A stretch of 29,466 nucleotides of DNA from positions 1 through 29,466 of the forward strand of contig JAKTTS010000159.1 in the NCBI GenBank assembly GCA_030560485.1, read 5' to 3'. The position numbers and the translations under genes were made by a program. The notes under the pieces are model-generated. The model was not told the origin of the DNA. It saw only the letters and a list, made by a program, of their open reading frames with translations, and did no database searches. Shown here one piece after another: positions 1-11,100 of the stretch; the first letter of the stretch is position 1; every line of letters starts with the position of its first letter. The DNA comes from Ascoidea tarda (nom. inval.). Taxonomy: Eukaryota; Ascomycota; Saccharomycetes; Ascoideales; Ascoideaceae.

Positions 1-534
1 TGTTTCAGTCCCACCGGTTGCAGAGCCAGAGCACGACTGTGCACACAAACAGCGAAAAAGGCTCATCCAGCTCACAAACAGTCCCACTCTGAAATTTCCC
101 ACTTCCAGAATATTTCTAAAAATGATAAAAAAATCAAGGTTTAAATTATACAGTTATACTTTAAAGAAATGTACAATTTTTATGTTGATTCTGAAAAACC
201 AGGTACATTTTTTATTGATAACAATCTTTTTGGTAATGTTTGAGTTCAGAATAAATCAAAAAAGAAATCTAGAGATGTTTTGAATTTTAATTTTCAATTG
301 AATTAAAAACATCACATTATTAAAAGCAGCTAAAAACATTATGCCAGAAAGCGTTTCATTGAAAGGTTTGTTAGTATTACAAATTACCTTATAAGACTTC
401 TTGATATTTTATAGAAAAGGCGGCGGACTTGTCACTCATTTTTCTTGTTTTTCCAATTTCTTCATTCTTTGTTGATTTTATATTTTTAATTAAATTAATC
501 AATTAATTTGTTAATTTATTTTCAATTACTTCCA
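1..534. other. Left-edge intergenic region, upstream of the Ecm11-like gene
   Basis: No supportable gene. The first 120 bases are mixed in composition; the rest is AT-rich and becomes pyrimidine- and AT-rich just before the ATG at 535, as in a yeast leader. The only recognisable site is a GGCGGC core at 419-424. A TTG-initiated extension of the downstream frame exists from 508, but the ATG at 535 is the natural start. Confidence 0.6.
419..424 (+). promoter_or_regulatory. Candidate URS1 / Ume6-type GGCGGC core
   Basis: GGCGGC followed by GG lies about 110 bases upstream of the ATG of the Ecm11-like gene, in a region otherwise poor in G and C. In S. cerevisiae this core is bound by Ume6 and controls early meiotic genes. 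Its presence here fits the meiotic role inferred for the gene, but a six-base core alone is weak evidence. Confidence 0.35.
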
Positions 535-1383
535 ATGTCGTCCAATAATTCTTCAACAAAAAGGCAAAAAAAACATATTAAAGACAAAAATACCAATGAT
601 TCAATTAACTGCAATAAAAGTGTCAAGCGCCAAAAGTCGAATCCTAAAGGGAAAACAGATAAGCTAACCGCCGAAACAATTATTAAAAAAGAAACGCAAG
701 AAAATGATAATCCATTTAACAAATTTTTCATTGACTTTCCTAATAATAATGATAACAATATTAATAATAAGAGTTATCGCAATATTTATAAGGGCAATTC
801 TGGTATCCGAGGCAATGATAACAATTATAATGATTTGAATGGGAAAATTGATGAAAGAACTGAATTTGATAATCTTATTGAAGCAATTGGTTCCAATCAC
901 AAATCAAATGACAAGTCTGACGTATCATCAAAGGATTTTGAAAGCAATAATTCTGAAAGTATTTCTCCAAATAATACAAAAATTGACTCCTCAAAAAGCG
1001 AAGAGTTCAACGATATATTATTGGTGATTAATTCCTTTCCTAAGAATTTAACAGACCCAATATTAAATGAAAATATATTCGACGATTACATTAATGACGA
1101 AAATGGCAATTCATCAAGTCACAATAATAACAGTGATTTGTCGACTCTTCTTTCAATGGATTTACACAGTTGGTCGAATTATGGAATAAATTTGGTCAAC
1201 CAAAACTTCAGTCTAATCTTTCAGTGCATTTTGAAAAGAAATTTGTTGAATCTCAGATTCAACTTAATTAATAAAGTTATAACTAATTATATCGAATCAC
1301 TATCAGTATTGAATGAAAATTTAGTTACTAAATCCTATAAGATTAAAAATTTGGGAAAGGAAATAGTTAATGAGTTGAATTGA
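535..1383 (+). CDS. Ecm11-like protein (candidate synaptonemal complex component)
   Basis: 282 residues from the ATG at 535. About 200 N-terminal residues are disordered, rich in Asn, Ser, Lys and Asp, with basic clusters (KRQKKH near residue 9, VKRQK near 30) that could be nuclear localisation signals. The C-terminal ~80 residues are helical. They carry W213 in a W-x3-G arrangement (SWSNYG), a following Arg/Leu-rich helix, and an end of the form IKNLGKEIVNEL. This order (LS..W...G, long helices, I+x.GKEI) is what I remember of the Ecm11 C-terminal domain, and 282 residues is near the roughly 300 of yeast Ecm11. I50-K51-K52-E53 fits the psi-K-x-E SUMO consensus; yeast Ecm11 is known to be SUMOylated. 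The assignment is by pattern and memory. Alternatively it is an unrelated nuclear coiled-coil protein. Confidence 0.55.
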   Translation: MSSNNSSTKRQKKHIKDKNTNDSINCNKSVKRQKSNPKGKTDKLTAETIIKKETQENDNPFNKFFIDFPNNNDNNINNKSYRNIYKGNSGIRGNDNNYNDLNGKIDERTEFDNLIEAIGSNHKSNDKSDVSSKDFESNNSESISPNNTKIDSSKSEEFNDILLVINSFPKNLTDPILNENIFDDYINDENGNSSSHNNNSDLSTLLSMDLHSWSNYGINLVNQNFSLIFQCILKRNLLNLRFNLINKVITNYIESLSVLNENLVTKSYKIKNLGKEIVNELN

Positions 1384-1737
1384 AAGTAAGAAAAACCACT
1401 TATCTTCTAGAAATTCCATTGTGCTATATCTAAATTGCCTATATAGGGAAGCTATCTTGCTGGTGTTCATACTCAGCATCTGCAATTTCCCACAACCAAT
1501 AATCAACATCATCCTGTCAGCTTCCAGAACGTGTGATACGCCGAAACTCGCTCCAGCACTTTTGCGATATTGCCGCGCCGTCACGCAGACAGCGTGTACA
1601 GGCAAACTCAATTGCAGGAGAGGACCGTGAAGTGGGTATTGATATAAAAGCTCATCTCAGCGCTCAAGCTTAAATGTTTTATTCTTACCACTTTTCTTCT
1701 TTTTTTTTTAAAGCCGCTGCTGATTTCAATTTTATCC
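1384..1737. other. Intergenic region with TATA box before the decayed LRR gene
   Basis: 354 bases without a supportable gene; small frames here (for example 1421-1630) show no family resemblance. A TATAAAA box lies at 1643-1649. A 10-base T tract (1700-1709) follows, directly before the reading frame of the LRR relic. An ATG at 1674 sits in a different frame from the relic, so the relic has no usable in-frame start. Confidence 0.5.
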
Positions 1738-3318
1738 TTGGTGGTGGACAAAAACGATAAAATCATTGGGGTTTTTAACAATCTTCCCCATGAGTTAATC
1801 CAGAGGTTGGTGTATTACTTACCTCTTGACAAAAATTCAGTGTTTGTATTGTCTGAAACCAAGTCTTTTCAATATTTTGCTTTGCTATCTTTATTTCCTT
1901 ATTTAAAAGTTGAAAAGACTGATGGCCCAAATATTTGCGAAAAAAACTAGCTAATTATCAATCCTAACGATGTCAAACTATTTTTCTTTTATTTTAAGTA
2001 CTTCACCCATTATTTAATAATCAACTTGGATATAACAAGGATAAAATTGGTTCAATTTAATAATTTAAAATCTTTCCTGCTTTTCAAAAGAAATGTCAAA
2101 TTCTTTTGTTTTCAATGTTTCAATGAACCTGCTAGCGCACTTAAGCGTCTGGTTGAAATATTAATTAAAAATCTTTTAGCTAGCAATTCAAATTCTTTAA
2201 GGTCTCTCTCATTAAGTTTTAATTATCATTTTTTTATAAAAAGTTATTTTTTTATTATTAATTCTCTTTCTACTTTAAGCTTAAATAAATTACGTTTATC
2301 AATGCCTCTTGTTTTCTGAAAGATCAACTTAAATCATTGTTTAATATCTACTGCATCAACGTTGAATGCAAAATATTTTTTTAATATAAAAAATTTGCAT
2401 CTATCTCATCTTAATGTTTCTAAAATTGAAAATTTATCGTCTTTGATTAATTTAAAATTTTCGAATTTATCTTACAATAATCTATATAGTATCCAAATTT
2501 ATCAATTTTATTGAATCTACAATATCTAAATTTATTGGGTAATTTAATAGTTGATATTGAAAATTTATTGCCTTTAATAAATTTAAATTATTTAAATTTG
2601 TGGTATAATTGCATCACTGTTTTTGACGATTTGTTTAATATAAACCAACTCAGTTATTTAAAGATTCCTCAACAAAGTTTGTTGAAATTTCAAAATAATA
2701 TGAAAAATAGTACTCAAAACACTGAAAATAATATTTTTAATAATCTTCGATTTTTAGATCTATCATTTAACCGCATTGCTTAATTCAATTGATGAAATTT
2801 CTTTTCTATCTCAAAATAATTCACTATCATTAAAAAAATTGTATTTAAAATCTAACAAATTGAAGTTCTTAAATAATCTCATTAAATTAACAAGCCTTGA
2901 AGCTTCAGACTTATCTTCAAATCAAATTAACCGACTTGATCATCAATATTTGTATTCGAAAAATTTGAAAAAGTGGCATTTATCCAATAACTACCTTGTC
3001 AATATAAGTAAAAATGCTATCAGCAATTTTAAACTTTTAAAAGTTTTTGCTCTAAATAATAATCTATTAACTAATTTAGCAATTGAAAAAAACAGTTTTC
3101 AAAATCTAAATTGTTTAGATATAAGAAATAACCAATTCAAAGCTATTCAATTTTCATATGATTTTGCATCAAATAACAATGAATTTTTGCCCAATATCAA
3201 AAAGCCCTTTTTGGATTACCAACAAATTTTAGATTGTCAATGGTTGAAAAAAATATCATCAAAGTTACAAATTGTCTCTTTATCATGCAAAAAAATTGTG
3301 TTGACTAAAATGACTTAA
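1738..3318 (+). pseudogene. Decayed F-box / leucine-rich-repeat protein gene
   Basis: Four pieces together read as one protein. It opens with an F-box-like segment (NLPHELIQRLVYYLPLDK, from about 1774) and continues with many SDS22-style LRRs of the form LxxLxLxxNxI, from about 2390 to 3170. The frame is interrupted. There is an in-frame TAG at 1948-1950 and a TGA at 2317-2319, and the LRR reading continues in the same frame past both. One shift lies near 2490 (frame of 1738 to frame of 2511), and a second near 2770-2780 returns to the first frame. No in-frame ATG is present. LRRs on both sides of each break show this was one host gene. F-box proteins usually choose substrates for SCF ubiquitin ligases; that is family knowledge. 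Sequencing error could explain one lesion but hardly all of them. Confidence 0.75.
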
Positions 3319-4564
3319 CCAGCAATAAGAAATTTCAATTAAACAAAATAATCTAAAATGATAATAAAAATAAAAATAGAAATAAAGAAAAAGAAGCATA
3401 ATATAGTTGCTAAAAATTTTGTGGCTAGGTTTGAACTTGAATTATATAGCTAAAAAATCTCTATCTAGGTAACTTGGCTTGTTACAGTGGTTTTTTCTGT
3501 CTTTTTTGCTTTCTGATTTTTTCTGATTTTTTTGTGTTCGGATTATTGGAATTAACAATCCATGAATAAAACAATACCAATACATTTAAAAAAGTGTTTG
3601 ATTTTCTACTTTAACTGTGATCATTTTGATTTTGAGGTCGTGCAGATGTACATGCATTTACCCGCAGATATGTTATGAGTCAAGATGTGACAAATGCTCT
3701 TGTTGTTACTGATGCTAGATGCAACAGGTAAAACGCCATTTGCTGATGACTGACCAAAAACTTGTACAGCTGGGTCTTGAAATTGTATAAAACGCTTTCA
3801 AGGTATTTATTCAGAGAACGTACAACATTAGTTATTCTGGAATCAAACATTTTATTTGCTGAAAAACAAGTGTGTTGAGAGAACAAGCAATAAATTTTAT
3901 GATATTCCTCGGGCACCGGTAGGTAATTACATTAGCACTACACTTTTTCTGATTTGAAGTTCAAATTATTTGTTTTGTTTCAGTTCTGCTGTCAAAACTG
4001 AAACAACTTAAGCATTGGGGTGAAGAGCAGTTGCACTCGGCTTTTGCTCTGTTGCAGTTTCCCTGACAACAGATTTGTGCTACGGGACCATCAGTACGGT
4101 AACGGCATTACGCAATTGAATAATATCTGACAGGGCTGTTCTACACAAATATTCATTGCAAGCACCGCTACTCTAGGAACCAAGAGAGTGAGAGGATGCT
4201 TCACACCACCATATCGCAATATTGGAGTCCCTTTATGAACTGTGCAAATAGCTAGTTCGATTCCAGAAACACAGAACATCGCAGCCACCTGCCGAAAGCT
4301 GCGCTCTTCCCAAAAGGCTTAAGCACGATCTGACTAAAATAAAAGCGAAACCTCTAACCGCACGCGCACTACAGGGCTCAAAACAGGGCTTGATTTGCTT
4401 GCACCTGACTTTTGAGTCGCCTTTAATTTGGCGCCACTCGTGCTGCGCTTTGAGATTTTCCATTTGTCGATTACATCTCATTTGCAAATTGTCAATTGTG
4501 TCTTTTTCTATAATATACCCATCAAACAAATCGTTGCGACTCCAGTACTCTTTATTTTTGGGCC
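3319..4564. other. Gene-free region upstream of PMR1
   Basis: About 1.25 kb without a convincing gene. Minus-strand frames at 3680-3916, 4091-4288 and 4233-4592 have no family resemblance and atypical composition. The left third is A/T-rich 3' flank of the LRR relic. The right two thirds (from about 3640) are noticeably richer in G and C than the coding regions around them. It contains a weak Reb1-like TTACCCG (3658-3664), a perfect 11-bp inverted repeat (3975-4006), and a B-box-like GTTCGATTCC (4255-4264). The PMR1 promoter must lie in its right part. Confidence 0.5.
3975..4006. repeat. Perfect 11-bp inverted repeat with 10-nt loop
   Basis: TTGTTTCAGTT (3975-3985) and AACTGAAACAA (3996-4006) are exact reverse complements separated by ten bases. 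As RNA this would make a stable hairpin; as DNA it could be a dimeric protein site. It lies about 560 bases upstream of PMR1 with no gene around it. Function unknown. Confidence 0.6.
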
Positions 4565-7552
4565 ATGACTGATAACCCCTACTTGTTACCAAGTAATGCT
4601 GATATAGGCTCTGTTGATTCCATCAATCGTTCAAGTTCCCCTTCTAACGTCAACTTACCTTCTTTGAAATATGCAACTTTATCAGTCGAGCAAACCATAA
4701 AAGATTACAATTCTGATCCGATTAGTGGTTTGTCATCTTCTTCACAAATCTCTTATTTGCAATCTATTTATGGAGTTAATGATATATCTAATCCCTCAGG
4801 TAGTGAAGATGAAGATATTGATTCAAATATCGGTGCTAATGGAAATAATAATAATGTTATTAATGGTATGAATAAAAGTAACAGAAAAAAGAAAAAAAAA
4901 ATTGTAATCCCTCCCATATTATTAAAGTTTTTAAATCAGTTTGTTGAAGATAAACTTATTGTATTATTAATATGTTCCTCTTTAATATCTCTTGCAATGG
5001 GCAACTATCACGACTCGATATCTATTTTTCTAGCTATTATAATAGTAATAACTGTTGGTTTTATTCAAGAATTTAAAAGTGAAAATAGTTTAAAAGAATT
5101 GAATAAACTAATTCCAAGTTACTGCAACTTGAAAAGAAATAACGTCAATAAAAGAATCTTAGCTAATAATCTTGTTCCAGGTGATTTAGTTTTTTTTAGT
5201 CAAGGTGATAGAATTCCTGCCGATATACGAATCATAAACTCTGTTGATTTACTAATCGATGAATCAAACTTAACTGGGGAAAATAAACCCTTAAAGAAGG
5301 ATTCTTCAACAATTCTCACCAACTCTCCTTCCTCATCTATTCCAATAAACAAAAGATCGAACATAGCTTATATGGGTACTTTAGTTACACAAGGTCATGG
5401 TTCAGGTATTGTTGTTGCAATTGGTTATAAAACTGTTTTTGGTCACATTTGTAAGCTAATGGGAAATATCGAAAAACCAAGAACTCCAATGCAAAATTTA
5501 ATGGATAACTTGGGTAACCAATTAACCTATTATAGTTTTATTATAATATCAATCATTTATTTGATTGGTATTATTCAAGGCAAGAATTGGTTAGATATGT
5601 TTCAAATTTCGGTTTCATTAGCAGTGGCTGCTATTCCAGAAGGTTTACCAATAATTGTCACTGTTACTTTAGCCTTGGGTGTTTTGAGAATGGCCAATCA
5701 AAAGGCTATAGTCAAAAGATTAAATAGTGTTGAAACTTTGGGTTCTGTTAATGTTATTTGTACCGATAAAACTGGGACTTTGACTCAAAATCAAATGACA
5801 ATCACTAAAATTTGGTCTCTAGACATGTTCAACGACTATATTGATATTTATCCCAAAACTAGTCATAGTCACAGTCATAACCACGGCACGAATAACAGAT
5901 ATTATAACAAATACTATAACAATCACATTGATATTCAAAAGCTAATTCAAATCGCTAATATTTGCAACAATTCCAAATACTCAAAGGAAATTGATGCATT
6001 TGTTGGCAACCCTACTGATATTGCTTTAATTAATATTATCAACCAATTTACCTCCTCAAACAACTCTTTTAATGATTTGAGAGATTCTGTTATCAAGTTG
6101 AATGAATTATCTTTTAATTCAACCAGAAAATTCCAAGCTATTTCTTTTAAGAATTATTCTGATAGTTGCATATCTTCAAACAACCCTGATCAACCAATAA
6201 CATATATTAAAGGTGCCATTGAAAGAATCTTATCATATTCCAAGTTTTATTTAACCAAAAATGGAGAAATCAAAAAATTAACTCCTGACGCTATTTTTCA
6301 AATTAATAAAATGTCAAATAATTTGCAAAACAATGGTCTTCGAGTGATTGCATTGGCCTTCAAGGATAATTTTAACTTTAAAACTGAATCAGATATGATT
6401 TCAAATGATTTTGTTTTTGTTGGGTTCGTTGGTATGAACGATCCTCCAAAAAAAAATGTTTCGAGTTGTATTTCTAAATTCATATCTGGTGGTGTTCATG
6501 TTATAATGATAACTGGTGATAGTGAAATCACTGCCTACAATATAGCTAAGCAAATAGGTATGCCCTTAATTAATCCAGAAACAAGTATATTGACAGGTGA
6601 TAAATTAGATCATTTAAACGAGTTTGAATTATCGCGGATTATTAATCATGTTTCAATTTTTGCCAGAACAACTCCTCAGCATAAGGTAAAGATTGTAAAG
6701 GCTTTACAAAAGAGGGGCGACATTGTTGCTATGACAGGTGATGGTGTTAATGATGCTCCTGCTCTAAAATTAGCAGATATTGGTATTGCCATGGGTAAAA
6801 ATGGCACAGACGTAGCTAAGGAAGCTGCAGACATGATTCTAGTTAATGATGAGTTTAACACTATTTTAAAAGCAATTGAAGAAGGTAAAGCTATTTTTCA
6901 AAACATCCAAAATTTTCTTTGTTTTCAATTGTCTACATCTATTGCTGCATTGGGTTTGATTTCCATTACAACATTGTTCAATTTGCCCAATCCTTTGAAT
7001 CCAATGATGATTCTATTTATTAACATTATTATGGATGGTCCTCCCGCTCAGTCATTAGGTGTTGAAGAAGTAGATAAAGATATAATGAATCAGCCCCCTA
7101 GGAAGAAGAACGACAACGTTATTATTACGGGATATATTTTTAAGCGTATTTTGCTAAAATCATTTATAACAATTTTGGGCACCTTATTTATCTACTACAA
7201 AGAGATGTCGTTCGATTTGGAATTCAGCAAAAGAGATACAACAATGACATTTACCACGTTTATTTTGTTTGATCTTTGGAATGCATTAGGTTGCAAGCAT
7301 TCAAAGAAATCAATTTTCAAAATTGGGTTTTTCAAAAATAAATTTTTTAATTTATCGATCATTTCTGTATTATCTGCCAATTTGATGATTATTTATTTGC
7401 CGTTGTTGCAAAATATATTTCAAACAGAATCTTTATCAATCAACGACTTGGCTTTGATTGTTTCAATAACTTCATCAGTTTTTATTGGTGATGAAATTTA
7501 CAAATATTTCAATAAGCAAAATGATTTATATTCAAAATATAACATTGTATAA
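4565..7552 (+). CDS. PMR1: Golgi Ca2+/Mn2+-transporting P-type ATPase
   Basis: 995 residues. This SPCA-type P2A ATPase pumps Ca2+ and Mn2+ into the Golgi lumen for glycosylation and protein sorting. The sequence aligns nearly end to end with S. cerevisiae Pmr1 (950 residues) as I recall it. Landmarks: the MGN..DSISIFLA region of the first membrane segments, actuator motif DESNLTGEN, M4 motif IPEGLP (P358), phosphorylation site ICTDKTGT with D401, hinge TGDGVND (T724-D730), and M6 NIIMDGPPAQSLG. All catalytic motifs are intact. Two low-complexity insertions explain the extra length: an N-terminal Ser/Asn/Asp stretch ending in a Lys run (about residues 80-115) and a His/Ser then Asn/Tyr stretch beginning at residue 433, just after the phosphorylation site. 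The start is the only ATG before the conserved MxDNPY opening. I found no in-frame CTG in this gene. Confidence 0.97.
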   Translation: MTDNPYLLPSNADIGSVDSINRSSSPSNVNLPSLKYATLSVEQTIKDYNSDPISGLSSSSQISYLQSIYGVNDISNPSGSEDEDIDSNIGANGNNNNVINGMNKSNRKKKKKIVIPPILLKFLNQFVEDKLIVLLICSSLISLAMGNYHDSISIFLAIIIVITVGFIQEFKSENSLKELNKLIPSYCNLKRNNVNKRILANNLVPGDLVFFSQGDRIPADIRIINSVDLLIDESNLTGENKPLKKDSSTILTNSPSSSIPINKRSNIAYMGTLVTQGHGSGIVVAIGYKTVFGHICKLMGNIEKPRTPMQNLMDNLGNQLTYYSFIIISIIYLIGIIQGKNWLDMFQISVSLAVAAIPEGLPIIVTVTLALGVLRMANQKAIVKRLNSVETLGSVNVICTDKTGTLTQNQMTITKIWSLDMFNDYIDIYPKTSHSHSHNHGTNNRYYNKYYNNHIDIQKLIQIANICNNSKYSKEIDAFVGNPTDIALINIINQFTSSNNSFNDLRDSVIKLNELSFNSTRKFQAISFKNYSDSCISSNNPDQPITYIKGAIERILSYSKFYLTKNGEIKKLTPDAIFQINKMSNNLQNNGLRVIALAFKDNFNFKTESDMISNDFVFVGFVGMNDPPKKNVSSCISKFISGGVHVIMITGDSEITAYNIAKQIGMPLINPETSILTGDKLDHLNEFELSRIINHVSIFARTTPQHKVKIVKALQKRGDIVAMTGDGVNDAPALKLADIGIAMGKNGTDVAKEAADMILVNDEFNTILKAIEEGKAIFQNIQNFLCFQLSTSIAALGLISITTLFNLPNPLNPMMILFINIIMDGPPAQSLGVEEVDKDIMNQPPRKKNDNVIITGYIFKRILLKSFITILGTLFIYYKEMSFDLEFSKRDTTMTFTTFILFDLWNALGCKHSKKSIFKIGFFKNKFFNLSIISVLSANLMIIYLPLLQNIFQTESLSINDLALIVSITSSVFIGDEIYKYFNKQNDLYSKYNIV

Positions 7553-8116
7553 ATATAAATACTTCAAATAAACATAAAATTTAATTTTCAGTTTCTGATT
7601 TTTTGTCGCATAAGAGTTGGAGGCATTCAGCCGACAAATGCCAAGAGCACCAAGCCTAGGCAGAGTTCAGCAAACAATAGCTGGGGATGCACCAATCAAA
7701 CCGCGCAACATGGCACGTGCCGGAAAAAATCCAAACTTCCTAAACTGGAATCTGCGTGCAACACCGAAAGCAGAGGTTTTTCCCAAACGAGCAGGCACAC
7801 ACCGTTTTAAGAGCTTCCTGTTTTGAAAGCGCGTCAAGCTCAATGCAGAAGTTACCCGGGTCTGCAGAGGTGGCTCAATTTGGATGCTGCATCATGTGAC
7901 AGTCGCCGGATATAAGCAGATATAATCAGATATAATCAGATGTTTGGAGGTATTCAATTATTACCAAACATACCACTCACTCACATTCATTCGCCTTTAT
8001 ATAATCAGATATATTTACGAGGCATAGCAACCCCCATAGATTCTACAGACTTTTCATTGCAACGACAATAACAAATACTTTCTCTGCACTCCACTCAGAC
8101 TATCTTTTGTTTTTAG
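7553..8116. promoter_or_regulatory. PMR1-NUM1 intergenic region, NUM1 promoter
   Basis: 564 bases. The small frame 7617-7826 has no family resemblance. Visible sites: a CCAAT-type ACCAATCA near 7691-7698; a perfect palindrome GGCACGTGCC (7712-7721) containing an E-box CACGTG; a Reb1-like GTTACCCGG (7851-7859); three decamers related to GATATAATCA at 7909-7938; and another TATATAATCAGATATAT around 7998-8014. The last 100 bases are a pyrimidine/adenine-rich leader running to the ATG at 8117. Site names follow S. cerevisiae factors; binding in this species is inference. Confidence 0.5.
7909..7938 (+). repeat. Three tandem decamers (GATATAATCA type)
   Basis: GATATAAGCA, GATATAATCA, GATATAATCA follow each other without gaps, about 180-210 bases upstream of the NUM1 start. 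A further TATAATCAGATAT lies near 8000. They contain TATA-like cores and GATA. This could be a core promoter array or simple slippage. Confidence 0.5.
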
Positions 8117-11100
8117 ATGCCCTTACCCAATATTCCTGACTTGATTTCAAAATCAACTTCATGGAACAATAACAATAACAATAACAATAACAATAACAAT
8201 AACAATAACAATAACAACAACACCAATAATCCCAATAATCCTAATAATCCTAATAATCCTAATAATCCTAATAATCCTAATAATCTTAACAATCTCAACA
8301 ATCTCAACATCTCTACTAGTAATGTTGATTTTAAACCGGAAATGAGCTATGATTCGGATTCTTCTTCTTACTCTTCTTACAGCAAATCATCAGCCAGACC
8401 TTCAAGGACCGCACATAAAAATGTAATGTCACTATCTTCATCTAGCTCCAGAGAAATACTATCACAACTCAATAAATTTTCAAACAATAATCTCAATCTA
8501 AATTCTACCAATTCAGTTGCTACCACTAACAGCAATAATAATAATAAACTGTCCAAAAAGTTTCTGTTATCTACCAAACCTTCAAACAAAAATTTAAACA
8601 TACTAAAAAAAGATCAAAGCAAAGACTTGGATTTTACTTATAATTTATCAAGAAGTCTAACAATCGAATCCAGAAAATTAAAACTAAGTAATGAACTAAA
8701 ATCAAAACAAATTGAAGGATTAAATATTAAAATTACCAATCTAACTTTAGAAAGAGACAATTTATTATCTAAAAATAGTGATCTAATAAAAAATGACGAA
8801 TCTTTAAATGATTCAAATTGGCAATTAAGAGTTAATTTAGATGATCAAAATTCAAAAATATCAGCTTTAAATAAACTAGTTTCAAAATTACAATCAGACT
8901 TACATGCTTCTTCCCTTTTGAATAATAATTTATCTACCAATCTCGATGATTCTGATCTAAAGCTACACAATTTACAATTAAACTTTGATAAAACCACTAA
9001 AAATTTAAATCTTTCAATTCAAAATTTAAATAATCATATCCTGGATTTAAATCAAGAAAATGATGAACTAACTAAAAAATTAAGTCTTTTAACTTCCTCT
9101 TTGAAAGAATCTCAGCTTAAAAACTCAAATTTGGCATCAAATTTACCAGCTTTATCTTCCCAATACTCAACTTCAAATCTATTGAAAAAAAATCAATTAT
9201 CAGATCTAGAATCGGATATCGATAATTCCCTATTAGATCCAAATAACTCCCAATTTTTATCCAATTATAATTCCCCAATTAAAAATTTACCATCAAGAAA
9301 CATTCAGCTAGAATCTGAAACACTTAAATCAAGCCTAACTAACGCCCACAAAACTATATCAAAATTAAGAAATCAGCTAATTAAAGCCACAGCTCAGGCT
9401 ACAAATGCTGGAATCACTTTATTATTAAATTCTGATTCTGATTCTGATTCTGACTCAAATTCTGATTTGGATTCTGATTTAGATTTAGATTTAGATTTAC
9501 AAAATAATAATCAGAATAATAACCAAAATAACAATAATACTACCAATAATAACAAATCTTCAAATTTCGAAAGATACAACTCAATTGGTTTTCAAAATGA
9601 CTCAAAGAAATTACTATTAAACAAACCAAATCTAATTAACATCAATATCAAAAACAGCAACAACAATAATAATAATAATGATGACGCTGATGAATATGAC
9701 GATTGGCTATCAACTGATGAAGAAGATAATAAAAGCACAAATAACACTCAAAAATTAAAAGGTTCTTCTGACAATAAAAAATCTATAATCCAAAACAGAT
9801 CTGATCCCAATATATTTTTAAATAATTCTCTAGTTTCTTTAGATCATTCTAATTACACATCCACAGCAAATAATGCCTTATCAGATGCTACGGTTTCCAC
9901 AAAAAAAAATCTTTTAGATGAAATAAATGATAATAATAATAATAATAATAGAAATAATAATAATGAGGAAAACTTAAATACTCTTTCAAATGATAAAATC
10001 AAATCAATTGTCGATGATTACATTAATGAAAACAAACTTATGCTTATTTCAGAAGATGAATATTCCAAATTAAACAATTCTGTAACCTTTAATAACTTGA
10101 ACGAAATTTTAGTAAATCCAAGTTCTTCCTCTAGAATCAATTTTGATAATGAATTAAATCATATGTCTGACTTAGATGCTGGTAGCTCAAACGAAAATTC
10201 CGATTTTTCTTCTAATGATGGCTCAAGAAGTTTAAAATTGTCTCATAAAAAGTCTCAAAAATCTATGTCAAAAAAAGATAACAATCTTCGTTTATTAAAA
10301 CTTCAATCAGAAAATGATAAAAATCTTTCTCAACTTACTATCACCAAATCTCAAGTTGATGAACTTGAAAAAGAAAAATTTGAAATTCAAAATAAATTGG
10401 ATACTGTAAACAGTGAAAAAGCCGATTTGGAAAAAATTAAAAATGATCTTTCTCGCGAACTAAATGCAGCAAAATCAGAAAATGAAAAAAACAATTTGAA
10501 AATAGTTGGTTTTTCCTCATCTATCAATGGGCTTTCAAATGAGAAAAGCAATCTTGAAAAAAAAATTAACAATCTCTTAGGAGAAAAAAATAATTATGAG
10601 AAGAACAAAAATGATTTAGAATCCAATATTAAATCTCTCAACAAAACAATATCTTCTATTTCTAATGATAATTTGCTCTCACAAAAGGAAATTACAATAT
10701 TGAAAAAATCTACTGAGGAACTCAACAAACAATTAAACGTCGAAGTTTCCAAATACAAACAGTTGGCTGATCAAAAGAAGTTACTTGATAAAAATGAAAA
10801 GCGAATTAAGGAAAAGAATGAAAATCTAAAAGCTGAAATCGAGCATTTGAAAACAGATCAAAAGGAAACTAAAAGGAATTTAGCTGTGATATTATCGGAA
10901 AAAAATTCATTGCAAAACAATAATACCGAACTTGAAAATAACATACAAATACTTGAATTAAAAGTTAAGGATAATATTAGAAGGTTAGAGTCTCTTAATA
11001 ATGAAAAACTGATTTTGGATAACTCATATCTCTCTTTGAAAGAAAAAAATAATATACAAAACAGTACTATTAGAAATCTAGAGGCTCATATCACTAAAAT

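Noticed and set aside
1674-1762. ATG at 1674 as start of the LRR gene
   Set aside because: It reads in a different frame and meets a stop soon after; joining it to the F-box frame would need a frame change in the T tract.
4233-4592. 119-residue minus-strand frame overlapping the PMR1 start
   Set aside because: No family resemblance, a mixed Cys/Arg composition unlike the AT-rich genes here, and it covers the PMR1 promoter and start codon.
8113-8310. Leu-rich minus-strand frame opposite the NUM1 N-terminus
   Set aside because: It is simply the complement of the AAC/AAT microsatellite.
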